34,666 nt of DNA from UBA4656 sp002405525. GTDB lineage: Bacteria; Pseudomonadota; Gammaproteobacteria; Xanthomonadales; Ahniellaceae. The notes beneath the pieces were generated by a model. That model did no database searches. It had not been told where the DNA came from and saw only the letters and a program-made list of their open reading frames with translations. The translations under genes were made by a program, and so were the position numbers. The stretch lies in the NCBI GenBank assembly GCA_036723735.1, contig DAIMGT010000043.1, forward strand, positions 1-34,666, read 5' to 3'. Positions 7,692 through 15,961 of the stretch are shown here, piece after piece (within the stretch, counting starts at the first letter, position 1; every line of letters starts with the position of its first letter).

Positions 7692-8108
7692 ATGAACCGC
7701 CGACTCGCCGTGTCCGTCCTCGTCATGCTGTTCGCCGCCTGCGGCAATCCGCAGCGCAGCGAACTCAAGCTGCTGGAGAAGACGCTCGACGAATACGCCT
7801 CGACCGTGCGCTGGGGCACGCCGGAGCAGATCGTGGCGTTCATCGACCCGCAGGTGCTGCAGGGCCGCCCGCTGCGCGAGTTCGACCTCGAGCGCCTGCG
7901 CCAGTTGCGCGTGGCCGGCTTCCGCGCCGATCCGCCCGTGGTCATCGCCGAAGGCCGCGCGCGGCAGGCCGCGCAGGTCGACCTGGTCAACGTCAACACC
8001 CAGCAGATGCGCAGCACGCTCGAGATCAGCGAGTGGCGCTGGGACTCGACCGCCGAGCGCTGGTGGCAAGTCAGCGGCCTGCCGCGCTACGCCGCCGACG
8101 CGCGCTGA
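7692..8108 (+). CDS. Small predicted lipoprotein, unknown function
   Basis: 138 residues with a strong AGGAG Shine-Dalgarno 8 bases before the ATG. The N-terminus MNRRLAVSVLVMLFAACGN has a basic n-region, a hydrophobic stretch and a lipobox-like FAAC at residues 14-17, with Phe instead of Leu at -3; Gly-Asn after the Cys suggests outer-membrane sorting. The mature part begins with a helix (LKLLEKTLDEYASTVRWG) followed by mixed alpha/beta sequence rich in Trp and Arg near the C-terminus (WRWDSTAERWWQVSG). This resembles small SnoaL-like or DUF4440-like folds but no family is claimed. It is likely co-transcribed with the thioesterase gene and converges on hemJ. Confidence 0.75.
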   Translation: MNRRLAVSVLVMLFAACGNPQRSELKLLEKTLDEYASTVRWGTPEQIVAFIDPQVLQGRPLREFDLERLRQLRVAGFRADPPVVIAEGRARQAAQVDLVNVNTQQMRSTLEISEWRWDSTAERWWQVSGLPRYAADAR

Positions 8109-8128
8109 CGTGACGCCGGCGCCGGGTC

Positions 8129-8578
8129 TCAGAACGGCTTGGCGATCACCAGGAAGAGGATCGGGATCGCCAGCAGCAGCGGGATCTCGTTGAACCAGCG
8201 GTACCAGGTGGACGACTTCGGCGTGGCACCGGCGGCGATCGCCTTCAGCATCCGGCCGGTCCACAGGAAGTAGCCCAGCAGGACCAGCACCAGCAGGAAC
8301 TTGGCGTGCATCCAGCCGCGGCCGGCGGTGACGTGCGGCCACAGTTCCGGTGCCACCACGCGGCCGAACCACAGCAGCAGGCCGAGGCCCAGCATCAGCG
8401 CGAACATCACGTGGCCGAAGCGGTACAGGCGGCGGCCCATCAGCGCCACGCGTTCCTGCACCGCGGGCCGGCCCTGGGTCTCGGCGAGGTTGACCAAGAT
8501 CCGTGGCAGGTAGAACACGCAGGCCATCCAGGCGATCACGAACAGGGCGTGGAAGGTCTTGGTCCAGAGGTAGGTCAT
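8129..8578 (-). CDS. hemJ: HemJ-type protoporphyrinogen IX oxidase (CopD-like membrane protein)
   Basis: 149 residues, the usual HemJ length. It is an integral inner-membrane enzyme with four predicted helices that oxidises protoporphyrinogen IX to protoporphyrin IX. Family marks: a conserved His at residue 10 in the first helix (TKTFHALFVIAWMACVFYLPR), GWMHAKFLLVL with the His-x-Lys pair in the middle, and the C-terminal WFNEIPLLLAIPILFLVIAKPF. It lies within 5 kb of hemD-hemX-hemY but on a separate transcript, converging on the lipoprotein gene with a 20-base gap. A 97-base divergent promoter region separates it from the large propeller gene. CopD-family annotation is the usual alternative; the C-terminal motif favours HemJ. 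Confidence 0.9.
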   Translation of the reverse strand: MTYLWTKTFHALFVIAWMACVFYLPRILVNLAETQGRPAVQERVALMGRRLYRFGHVMFALMLGLGLLLWFGRVVAPELWPHVTAGRGWMHAKFLLVLVLLGYFLWTGRMLKAIAAGATPKSSTWYRWFNEIPLLLAIPILFLVIAKPF

Positions 8579-8675
8579 CGGTCGGTTTCCGCGGCTGACG
8601 TCCCCGATGCTAACCGCTAGAGTCCGATTTCATGCGCCGACCCGGAGTCGATGCGCATTTCACGGGGAGACCAGC

Positions 8676-11600
8676 ATGCGCCACCTGTTTGCCGCCGCCC
8701 TGCTCGCGGCCGCCCACCTTGCGTCCGCCGCGGCACCCGACCCGGCCCTGCTTGCCGGCCTCGATGCCCGCAGCATCGGCCCGGCCACCATGAGCGGCCG
8801 CGTGACCGCCATCGAAGCCGTGCCCGACGACCCGCGCGTGGTCTACGTCGGCACCGCGGCCGGCGGCGTGTGGAAGACCACCAACGCCGGCATCACCTGG
8901 ACCCCGGTGTGGGAGAAGGAGCCGGTGCACTCGATCGGCGCGCTGGCGATCGATCCCTCGAACCCGAACACGGTCTGGGCCGGCACCGGCGAGACCAACG
9001 TGCGCAATTCGGTGTCCTACGGCCGCGGCATCTACCGCAGCACCGACGCCGGCCGTTCGTGGCAGTTCAAGGGCCTGGCCGACTCCGAACGCATCCACAA
9101 GGTGGTGGTCGACCCGCGCGACGGCGACGTGGTCCACGCGGCGGCGATGGGCCGGCTGTGGTCGGCGGGCGGCGAGCGCGGCGTCTACCGCACGCGCGAC
9201 GGCGGCGCCACCTGGCAGCGCGTGCTGCACGTCGACGGCGACACCGGCGCGGCGGAACTGGTGATGGACCCGTCGAACCCGAACAAGCTGTTCGCCGCAA
9301 TGTGGCAGTTCCGCCGCAGCGCGCACCAGTTCACCAGCGGCGGGCCGGGCTCCGGCCTCTACCGCAGCGTCGACGGCGGCGACACCTGGGCGAAACTCGG
9401 CCCGGCGGAAGGCCTGCCGGCCGGCGAGCTCGGCAAGGTCGCGGTCGCCATCGCGCCGTCCGACCCGCGCATCGTCTACGCGCTGGTCGAGGCGAAGGAA
9501 TCGGTGCTGCTGCGCTCCACCGACGGCGGCTACACCTTCGCGCCGGTCAACAAGGACGTGAACATCGCCACCCGGCCGTTCTACTTCTCCGAGCTGCGCG
9601 TCGACCCCGAGCAGCCGCAGCGCGTCTACCTGCTGCGCGTCACGCTGGATGTGTCCAACGACGGCGGCAAGACCTTCGAGACCCTGATCGGCTGGGACGA
9701 CCTGCACCCCGACCACCACGCGATGTGGGTGCATCCCACGCACGCCAAGCTGCTGATCAACGGCAACGACGGCGGCGTGGGCTTCTCCTACGACCGCGGC
9801 GAGACCTGGCGCTACGCGGCCAACCTGCCGCTGTCGCAGTTCTACCACGTGCGCTTCGACCTCCAGACGCCGTACAACCTGTTCGGTGGCCTGCAGGACA
9901 ACGGCTCGTGGCGCGGCCCTGCCTACACCTGGGAAGCGGGCCCGGTGCAGAACCACCACTGGATCGAAAGCCACTTCGGCGACGGCTTCGACTCGATGCC
10001 GGATGTCGAGAACTCCGATCGCGGCTGGGCGCTGAGCCAGGAGGGCTACCTCGTCTACTTCGACCTCGTCACCGGCATGCGCAAGCTGGTGCGCCCGGCG
10101 GCGGCCCCCGGCCAGGCCGAACTGCGCTTCCACTGGAACACCGCGCTGGCGCAGGATCCTTTCGACGCCGCCACGATCTACGTCGGCAGCCAGTTCGTGC
10201 ACCGAAGCACCAACCGCGGCGACACCTGGGCCACGATCAGCCCGGACCTGACCACCAACGCCCCGGCCTTCCAGCAGTCGGCGAAGTCCGGCGGCGTCAC
10301 GCCCGACGTCACCGGCGCGGAGAACCGCACCACCCTGATCGCGATCGCGCCCTCGCCCACCGAGCGCGGCGTGATCTGGGCCGGCAGCGACGACGGCCGC
10401 ATCCACGTCACCCGCGACGGCGGCGCATCGTGGACGTCGGTCGAAGGCCGGCTGCGCGGCGCGCCCAGGCACGCCTACGTGCCGCACATCCACGTCTCCA
10501 ACCACCGCGCCGGCACCGCCTTCGTGGTGCTGGACGCGCACCGCGACGGCGACTTCGAGACCTACGTCTGGCGCCTCGACGACTACGGCGCTCGCGCCAC
10601 CCGCATCGACAGCGAGGCCTTCGACGGCCATGCGCTGAGCGTGGTCGAGGACCCGGTCGAGCCGCGCCTGGTCTTCGTCGGCACCGAATTGGGCCTGTTC
10701 GCGTCGTTCGACGCCGGCGCCACCTTCGCGCGCTTCAACCCCGGCATGCCGGCGTCGCTGTCGGCGATCGACCTCGCGATCCACCCGCGCGAGCATGACC
10801 TGATCGTCGCCACCCACAGCCGCGGCATTTACGTGCTCGACGACATCCGCGCGCTGCGCGCGATCGCGCGCGACGGCGTGCCTTCGGCGCTCGCCGCGTA
10901 CGACGGCCAGGGCTTCGTGCGCTACACCGCGCAGGGCGCCGACGCACGCTTCCCGGGCAACAGCGACTTCGCCGGCGAGAACCGCCCAGGCGGCGCGCCG
11001 CTGACCTTCTGGATCGGCGCCGATGATGTACCGCACCCGGACGCCGCGCGCGAGAGCGCGCGCCGCATGGCGCTCACGCCCGATGCTTCGGCGCCGCAGA
11101 AGCCCGGCGATGACAAGGTCCGGATCGTGATCCGCGACGCCGCGGGCGCGGTGGTGCGCACGCAGGAGATCGACCCCAGGCAGGGCCTCAACCGCTGGTG
11201 GTGGGACCTGCGCCGCAACGCCGTGCGCTCGCCGCTGCCGCCCTCGCCGTTCGGCGGGCCCGCCGGCATCGAGGTGCTGCCCGGCAACTACGAGGCGACG
11301 CTGGCGTTCCGCGGCGCGACCGCGAAGGCCACGCTCAGCGTCGGCTTCGATCCGCGCGTGGCGCTGGACCTCGAGGCGCTGAAGGCGCGCGACGCGGCGC
11401 TGGCGCGCGCCGCCACGCTGCAGGACACGTTGGCGCTGGGCGTGGCGCGCATCGCCGCCGCGCGCGCCGACATCGAGCGCCTCAAGGCGATCGCGCAGGC
11501 GCGCCTCGACGACCGCCAGCGCGCCGATCCAGCCACGCCGATCGCCGACGCGGACCCGCTCAAGGCCTTCGGCAAGACCGCCGACGAGGCGCTCAAGGCG

Positions 11601-11894
11601 CTCGACGAGGCCGACCGCGGCCTGTGGAAGGACCCGAAGAAGACCAAGGGCTACCTGCCGGACACTGACGCCTTCGCCCAGGTCGGCGAGGCGCAGTGGC
11701 ACCTCGGCAGTTCGTATGGCGCACCGACCGAAGCGGCGCTGCGCTACCTCGCGCGCGCCGAGGCGACCACCCAGACCGCGCTGGACGCCGCGAACGCGGC
11801 ACTCGCCGCGCAGCGCAGCAAGGTCGTCGAGGCCGCTGCCGCGCAGGGGCTCGCCCTGCTGCCGGAGGAGCCCGCACTGGCGGTGCCGCGCTGA
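8676..11894 (+). CDS. Exported VPS10/BNR-repeat beta-propeller protein (sortilin-like, glycoside-hydrolase-like)
   Basis: 1072 residues. A signal peptide (about 1-20) precedes DARSIGPATMSGRVTAI, the conserved start of bacterial sortilin/VPS10-type propellers. Ten Asp-box (BNR) repeats of the form S/T-x-D/N-x-G-x-S/T-W/F are visible: TNAGITW, TDAGRSW, RDGGATW, VDGGDTW, TDGGYTF, NDGGKTF, YDRGETW, TNRGDTW, RDGGASW and FDAGATF. They span about residues 60-690 and would form one or two multi-bladed propellers. Residues about 740-900 look like a beta-sandwich (IVIRDAAGAVVRTQEIDP), and the last 170 are Ala-rich helices. Such proteins occur often in Xanthomonadales and are labelled glycosyl hydrolase, but no sialidase active site is apparent and the substrate is unknown. 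GGGGAGA lies 6 bases before the ATG. Transcribed alone; a REP pair follows. Confidence 0.88.
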   Translation: MRHLFAAALLAAAHLASAAAPDPALLAGLDARSIGPATMSGRVTAIEAVPDDPRVVYVGTAAGGVWKTTNAGITWTPVWEKEPVHSIGALAIDPSNPNTVWAGTGETNVRNSVSYGRGIYRSTDAGRSWQFKGLADSERIHKVVVDPRDGDVVHAAAMGRLWSAGGERGVYRTRDGGATWQRVLHVDGDTGAAELVMDPSNPNKLFAAMWQFRRSAHQFTSGGPGSGLYRSVDGGDTWAKLGPAEGLPAGELGKVAVAIAPSDPRIVYALVEAKESVLLRSTDGGYTFAPVNKDVNIATRPFYFSELRVDPEQPQRVYLLRVTLDVSNDGGKTFETLIGWDDLHPDHHAMWVHPTHAKLLINGNDGGVGFSYDRGETWRYAANLPLSQFYHVRFDLQTPYNLFGGLQDNGSWRGPAYTWEAGPVQNHHWIESHFGDGFDSMPDVENSDRGWALSQEGYLVYFDLVTGMRKLVRPAAAPGQAELRFHWNTALAQDPFDAATIYVGSQFVHRSTNRGDTWATISPDLTTNAPAFQQSAKSGGVTPDVTGAENRTTLIAIAPSPTERGVIWAGSDDGRIHVTRDGGASWTSVEGRLRGAPRHAYVPHIHVSNHRAGTAFVVLDAHRDGDFETYVWRLDDYGARATRIDSEAFDGHALSVVEDPVEPRLVFVGTELGLFASFDAGATFARFNPGMPASLSAIDLAIHPREHDLIVATHSRGIYVLDDIRALRAIARDGVPSALAAYDGQGFVRYTAQGADARFPGNSDFAGENRPGGAPLTFWIGADDVPHPDAARESARRMALTPDASAPQKPGDDKVRIVIRDAAGAVVRTQEIDPRQGLNRWWWDLRRNAVRSPLPPSPFGGPAGIEVLPGNYEATLAFRGATAKATLSVGFDPRVALDLEALKARDAALARAATLQDTLALGVARIAAARADIERLKAIAQARLDDRQRADPATPIADADPLKAFGKTADEALKALDEADRGLWKDPKKTKGYLPDTDAFAQVGEAQWHLGSSYGAPTEAALRYLARAEATTQTALDAANAALAAQRSKVVEAAAAQGLALLPEEPALAVPR

Positions 11895-11963
11895 ACGGGC
11901 TGCCCGCGTGACCCGCGCCGGGAACATCGTGGCTGGCAGCACCGCCGCTCGCAGCGGCAGACC

Positions 11964-12038
11964 CTGTGGGAGCGAGCGCCGCTTGCGACCGCGGCCCGCA
12001 GGGCCCCGCGCAGTCGCGAGCGCTGCTCGCTCCCACGG
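11964..12038. repeat. Inverted pair of REP palindromes between convergent genes
   Basis: CTGTGGGAGCGAGCGCCGC begins at 11964, and its inverted counterpart ends with GCTCGCTCCCAC at 12026-12037. Both carry the TTGCGAC/GTCGCGA end typical of this REP type. The pair lies between the stop codons at 11894 and 12083 and can fold into a long cruciform or hairpin, so it may also act as a bidirectional terminator. The GTGG head is shared with copy 3 of the array near 1.2 kb. Confidence 0.8.
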
Positions 12039-12082
12039 CAGCAGCGCGTGAGCGCGTTGCACCCTCCGCACGTTGCCGATGA

Positions 12083-13351
12083 TCAATCGGCAGCAGCGAA
12101 CGCGCGCCTCGCCCGCACACCGATGTCGGGCTGGTCGATGAAGACGCCCGTCGCGCCGAGCGTGAACAGGCGAAGCGCTTCCGATTCGGCATCCATCGGC
12201 GTGCCGTCGGCATCCAGCGCGAGGTAGCGGTCCTCGGCGCGCACCGTGTAGGGGTGCACGTCGAGGCCAGCGGCGCGCGCGGCGGCCAGCAGCGGGTTCA
12301 CCGCACCGGTCAGCCGCGCCGGGTAGCGGCGTCCGTCGACCTCGCGCGGCGGATCGAGCGCCACCCGCGGCAGCAGGTTCACCTTCCACGGCCCGATGCC
12401 GGTGGCGTAGTTGCGCGCCATCCACGAGATCGGGCCCGGTTCGATCAGCGCCGACCAGCCGGTCGCGTCGTCGAGGCCGCCGGCGATCTGGTCGAGTTCA
12501 CCGTAGATCATACCCAGGTCGTCGCCGCGGCGTGCATGGAAGACCACGTCGTACGGCCGCGAGAAGCCGTCGGCGGCGCGCGTGGTGGCGGGGTCGGCGT
12601 TGCCGATCAACTGCACCAGCGGCAGACCGACGCCCGCCGCCGGCAGGATGCGCCGCGACAGGTCGAGCAGGTTCGCGATCTCGAAGCTCTGGATGAACAC
12701 GCGCCGCGGGTCGGTGAATCCGGCGGCGCGCAGCCGGTCGACCAGCGCCTGCGAGGTGTCGATGCCGATCGGCGTGCCGTCGAGCCGCCGGCCCTCGACG
12801 CGGAAGTAGGTGGGGTGCTTGGTTTCGGGATAGATCCCGACCCCGTGGGCGGCCGCCAGCGCGATGACCTCGTCGAAGGTCGGCACTTCGAAGCGGCCGT
12901 CGAACGCCGCGCTCGTCGGGCGCAGGTCGGGCAGCGGCTCGCGCGCGCGCAGGGTCTTGAGCTCCGCCAGCTTGAAGTCCTCGCTGAACCAGCCGCTGAC
13001 CTCGACGCCGTCGACGCGCTTGGTGGCCCGGCGGTCCGCGAACTGCGGCCGCGACGCGACGTCGGTGCTGCCCGACAGCTCGTTCTCGTGGCGTGCGACC
13101 AGCACGCCGTCGGCGGTGGGCACGAGGTCGGGTTCGATGAAGTCCGCGCCCTGCTCGATCGCCAGTTCGTAGGCCGCCAGCGTGTGCTCGGGCCGGTAGC
13201 CCGAGGCGCCGCGATGGGCGATCACGATCGGCACGGTGGTGGCGCTCACGACGGACTTCTCCTGCGGCGGCGGCTCGCGCGGCGGCGGGCTGCTGCAGGC
13301 GCCGAGCGCGACGATGGCGAGCCCAAGGGTGATGCGGGGCATGGCGACCAT
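12083..13351 (-). CDS. Lipoprotein glycerophosphodiester phosphodiesterase (GlpQ-like)
   Basis: 422 residues from ATG 13351 (ATG 13342 is an alternative). Signal peptide with a canonical lipobox LGAC gives a lipidated Cys at about residue 18, followed by a Pro-rich linker. The catalytic domain is a GDPD TIM barrel: VIAHRGASGYRPEHT (catalytic His-Arg, with PEHT in place of the commoner PENT), FIEPDLVPTADGVLVARHE (metal-binding Glu-x-Asp and second catalytic His), YPETKHP, and GVFIDQPD near the end. It hydrolyses deacylated phospholipid head-group diesters to glycerol-3-phosphate and an alcohol. Its location is the periplasm or outer membrane. It is transcribed in the same direction as the upstream AAA gene, but 234 bases with hairpins separate them, so co-transcription is uncertain. 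Confidence 0.92.
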   Translation of the reverse strand: MVAMPRITLGLAIVALGACSSPPPREPPPQEKSVVSATTVPIVIAHRGASGYRPEHTLAAYELAIEQGADFIEPDLVPTADGVLVARHENELSGSTDVASRPQFADRRATKRVDGVEVSGWFSEDFKLAELKTLRAREPLPDLRPTSAAFDGRFEVPTFDEVIALAAAHGVGIYPETKHPTYFRVEGRRLDGTPIGIDTSQALVDRLRAAGFTDPRRVFIQSFEIANLLDLSRRILPAAGVGLPLVQLIGNADPATTRAADGFSRPYDVVFHARRGDDLGMIYGELDQIAGGLDDATGWSALIEPGPISWMARNYATGIGPWKVNLLPRVALDPPREVDGRRYPARLTGAVNPLLAAARAAGLDVHPYTVRAEDRYLALDADGTPMDAESEALRLFTLGATGVFIDQPDIGVRARRAFAAAD

Positions 13352-13541
13352 TCCGGGGGAATCGACATCGCACGTTCGGTCCGGATCATGACGGCGCAAT
13401 GGCAGGCGGGTCCGCGCGGTACCGCGACCGTTTCCTGGGCCCTGGGGCTTGATTCCAGCCAGCGCTGCCCACGCTGGCGTTCAGCGGGCCGCCGCGGTGC
13501 GGCGGCAAACCCCGCTTCACCCCCGGGCCCTCGGAAACCAT

Positions 13542-13572
13542 CGGTGCAATTCGCTGCGCTCATTGCACCCTG
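13542..13572 (-). repeat. GTAGGGTG-type palindromic repeat, well-preserved copy
   Basis: On the minus strand it begins GCAGGGTGCAATGAGCGC. Eight-base arms GGTGCAAT and ATTGCACC are perfectly complementary. It shows 26 of 31 identities with the plus-strand copy at 33829-33859. It lies just downstream of the AAA gene on its coding strand and could terminate it. The rest of the 13352-13585 gap has one more hairpin, GCCAGCG/CGCTGGC at 13459-13479, and nothing else recognised. Confidence 0.7.
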
Positions 13573-13585
13573 CACGCATCATGCC

Positions 13586-15067
13586 TCAGTCGGCGGGCAC
13601 CGTCCGCGACCGCGCCCACTCCCGCAGTCCTTGCACCTGCTCGGCCATCAGCACCGACAGCGGCCGCGTGTTGCGGATCTCGGCCAGCAGGTGCGACTGG
13701 GCGAGCGCGCCGCCGTCGGCGTGCGCGGCGTACAGCGCGCCGACCACCGCCTGCTCGATCTCGGCCCCCGAGAAGCCCTCGCTCGCTGCCGCCAACGCGT
13801 CGAGATCGAAGTCGACCTCGCGAGACTGCCGCTTGCCGAGGTGGATGCGGAAGATGTCGGCCCGCACCAGTGCGGTCGGCAGGTCGACGAAGAAGATCTC
13901 GTCGAAGCGGCCCTTGCGCAGCAGTTCCGGCGGCAGTTCGTGCACCGCGTTGGCGGTGGCGACCAGGAACACCTTGGCCTTGCGTTCGGCCATCCAGGTC
14001 AGCAGGTAGCCGAGCACGCGCTTCGAAACGCCGTCGTCGCTGGTCGAGGTGGCCAGCCCCTTCTCGATCTCGTCGATCCACAGCACGCAGGGCGCCAGCG
14101 CCTCGGCGCTCTTGAGCGACTCGCGCAGGTTGCGCTCGGTCTCGCCGTGGAACTTGTTGTACATCGAGCCAAAGTCGAGCCGCACCAGGGGCACCCCGAA
14201 ACCGCCGGCCAGCGCCTTCGCCGCGAGGCTTTTGCCCGAACCCTGCACGCCCAGCAGCAGTACACCCTTTGGCGGATCGAGCCCCGGCGGCGGGCTGTCG
14301 CCGAGGAACACCGCGCGGCGCTTGGCCACCCAGTCCTTCAGGCGTGCCATGCCGGCCACGTCGGCGAACTGCGCGGTGTCGTACTCGAAGTGCAGCACGC
14401 CGTCGCGGTTGAGCAGCTCGAACTTGAGTTTCGCCAGCTGCGGCAGATCGGCCTGGCACAGCGCGCCGTCGCGGAAGATCAGCTGGCGCACGATGCCGCG
14501 CGCGTCGGGCAGCGAGAGCCCGACCAGGTTGCGCACCGCGGCCTTGAGCGCCCCGGGGTCGATCTCCACCCGCCTGCCCTGATGCTCGCGGGAATAGGCG
14601 AATGCCTCCTCGCGCAGCATCTTCGACAGCGCCTCGGCGTCCGGCAGGCGCAGCGCAAAGCGCGTGTGCAGCGGACCCAGGTCCGGCGGCAGTTCGATCT
14701 TCGGGCTGATCAGCACCAGGGTGTGGGCCGCGCAGCCCTGGCGCCCGATGATCTCGCGCACCAGGCGCAGGCTCATCGCGTAGCGGAGCTGGCCGTGGAA
14801 GTCGAGCAGCAGGTAGACCCCGCGTTCCCGATGCTGCTTGATTGCGGTCAGCGTCGCGGTGGCGTCCGGCGGCACCGTGGCCTCGGTGTCGGTGTCGACG
14901 TCGAGTCGCCGGAGCCCGTCGGTCAGGGTCCAGCGCCACAGCGGGCGCATGACTTGCGCGAACACGTGGCGGAAAGTCTCCACCACGCGGGACTCCTCGG
15001 GCGTCTCGATCACGATCAGCCCGGTCCCGGCACGGATCAGGGTGGCGAGGTCCTGCACTTCCGGCAT
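13586..15067 (-). CDS. AAA ATPase, Ycf46-like
   Basis: 493 residues; a very strong AGGAGG Shine-Dalgarno precedes ATG 15067. Residues 1-240 form a degenerate N-terminal ATPase-like domain (LATLIRAGTGLIVIETPEESRVVETF, then LLLDFHGQL and TLVLISPKIELPPDL) without Walker motifs. Residues about 245-480 are a classical AAA module: Walker A GVQGSGKS with K279, a pore-type loop (MYNKFHGETERN), Walker B CVLWIDEIEK with D332/E333, sensor 1 LVATAN, and an arginine-finger segment LLRKGRFDEIFF. This two-part layout matches the Ycf46 family described in cyanobacteria and plastids. The cellular role in proteobacteria is not known. It is divergent from a 2-oxoglutarate oxygenase gene across only 59 bases, so the two may share regulation. 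Confidence 0.88.
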   Translation of the reverse strand: MPEVQDLATLIRAGTGLIVIETPEESRVVETFRHVFAQVMRPLWRWTLTDGLRRLDVDTDTEATVPPDATATLTAIKQHRERGVYLLLDFHGQLRYAMSLRLVREIIGRQGCAAHTLVLISPKIELPPDLGPLHTRFALRLPDAEALSKMLREEAFAYSREHQGRRVEIDPGALKAAVRNLVGLSLPDARGIVRQLIFRDGALCQADLPQLAKLKFELLNRDGVLHFEYDTAQFADVAGMARLKDWVAKRRAVFLGDSPPPGLDPPKGVLLLGVQGSGKSLAAKALAGGFGVPLVRLDFGSMYNKFHGETERNLRESLKSAEALAPCVLWIDEIEKGLATSTSDDGVSKRVLGYLLTWMAERKAKVFLVATANAVHELPPELLRKGRFDEIFFVDLPTALVRADIFRIHLGKRQSREVDFDLDALAAASEGFSGAEIEQAVVGALYAAHADGGALAQSHLLAEIRNTRPLSVLMAEQVQGLREWARSRTVPAD

Positions 15068-15126
15068 TGCACGTCCTCCTGCGCCGGCGAGCGTAGCAGC
15101 CGGCGCGGCGGCGCTATCATCGCCGC

Positions 15127-15828
15127 GTGATCGACCCCGGCATCGACCTCGAGTACTGGCGCGCCGAACTGGCCCGCCGCACGCGCGTGCAGATCCCCGG
15201 CTGGCTGGCGCCGGCCGCCGCCGGGGATCTGCATCGCTGTCTCGCCGCGGAGGTGCCGTGGGGGCTCGCGCATCGCACCGCCGAGGGCCCGGTGACCACG
15301 CGGGCCGAGGCCCTGGCCGCGCTCGATGCGGCGGGCCGCGACGCCCTGCTGTCCGGTGCGCGCGCGCTGGCCGTGCACGGCGACGCTTTCGCCTACGACG
15401 CTTACCACATGGTCACGGCCTACAAGGAAGGTCGCGATCCCGGTCTGCTCCTGCACCGCGTGCTGGAGGCACTCAACGGGCCGGAGTACCTCGGCTTCGC
15501 GCGTGCGCTGACCGGCGAACCACGGATCCGCCGCGCCTCGGCGCAGGCCACGCGCTACCGCCCGGGCCAGTTTCTGAAGTACCACACCGACATCGACAGC
15601 GGCGAAGGCCGGCTGTTCGCCTACGTGATCAACCTCAGCCGGCAGTGGGACGCCGACTGGGGCGGTTTGCTGCAGTTCATCGACGAATCGGGCGCGGTTC
15701 TCGACACTTTCGTGCCGCGCTTCAACAGCCTGTCGCTGTTCCGCGTGCCGCAGGGCCACGCGGTGTCGCTGGTCGCGCCCTGGGCGGGTGAGGACCGGCT
15801 GGCCGTGACCGGTTGGTTCATGGCGTAG
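15127..15828 (+). CDS. 2-oxoglutarate/Fe(II)-dependent oxygenase (prolyl-4-hydroxylase-like)
   Basis: 233 residues from a GTG start at 15127, with no clear Shine-Dalgarno; a downstream start would lose family sequence only slightly. The C-terminal half carries the double-stranded beta-helix facial triad: H153-x-D155 in KYHTDIDSG and H211 in PQGHAVSLVAPW, with R224 (EDRLAVTGWF) placed to bind the 2-oxoglutarate carboxylate. This is the arrangement of P4H/EGL-9-like bacterial hydroxylases that modify proteins. The N-terminal 120 residues are helical, with an unusual aromatic stretch (DAFAYDAYHMVTAYKEG). The substrate cannot be inferred. It is divergent from the Ycf46-like AAA gene and followed by a second oxygenase gene. 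Confidence 0.9.
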   Translation: MIDPGIDLEYWRAELARRTRVQIPGWLAPAAAGDLHRCLAAEVPWGLAHRTAEGPVTTRAEALAALDAAGRDALLSGARALAVHGDAFAYDAYHMVTAYKEGRDPGLLLHRVLEALNGPEYLGFARALTGEPRIRRASAQATRYRPGQFLKYHTDIDSGEGRLFAYVINLSRQWDADWGGLLQFIDESGAVLDTFVPRFNSLSLFRVPQGHAVSLVAPWAGEDRLAVTGWFMA

Positions 15829-15961
15829 GGCGGCTCTGGACCGGGGTCTGCGACTGCAAGGCTTCCGAGCGTGCCCGCGACGCGGCGCCCGCCCGGCGGC
15901 GCACGTCTTGAGGGATGGCCGCGGCGCCTGCGCGGACACCGGAGCGGGGACGCGCTAGGCG

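Noticed and set aside
8610..12425. 1271-codon minus-strand frame opposite the propeller gene
   Set aside because: Repetitive Arg/Val/Ala/Gly translation with no domain; it runs across convergent genes and the REP pair, and is a shadow of GC3 bias.
12254..15130. 958-codon plus-strand frame across the phosphodiesterase and AAA genes
   Set aside because: It is antisense to two well-supported genes and has no recognisable domain.
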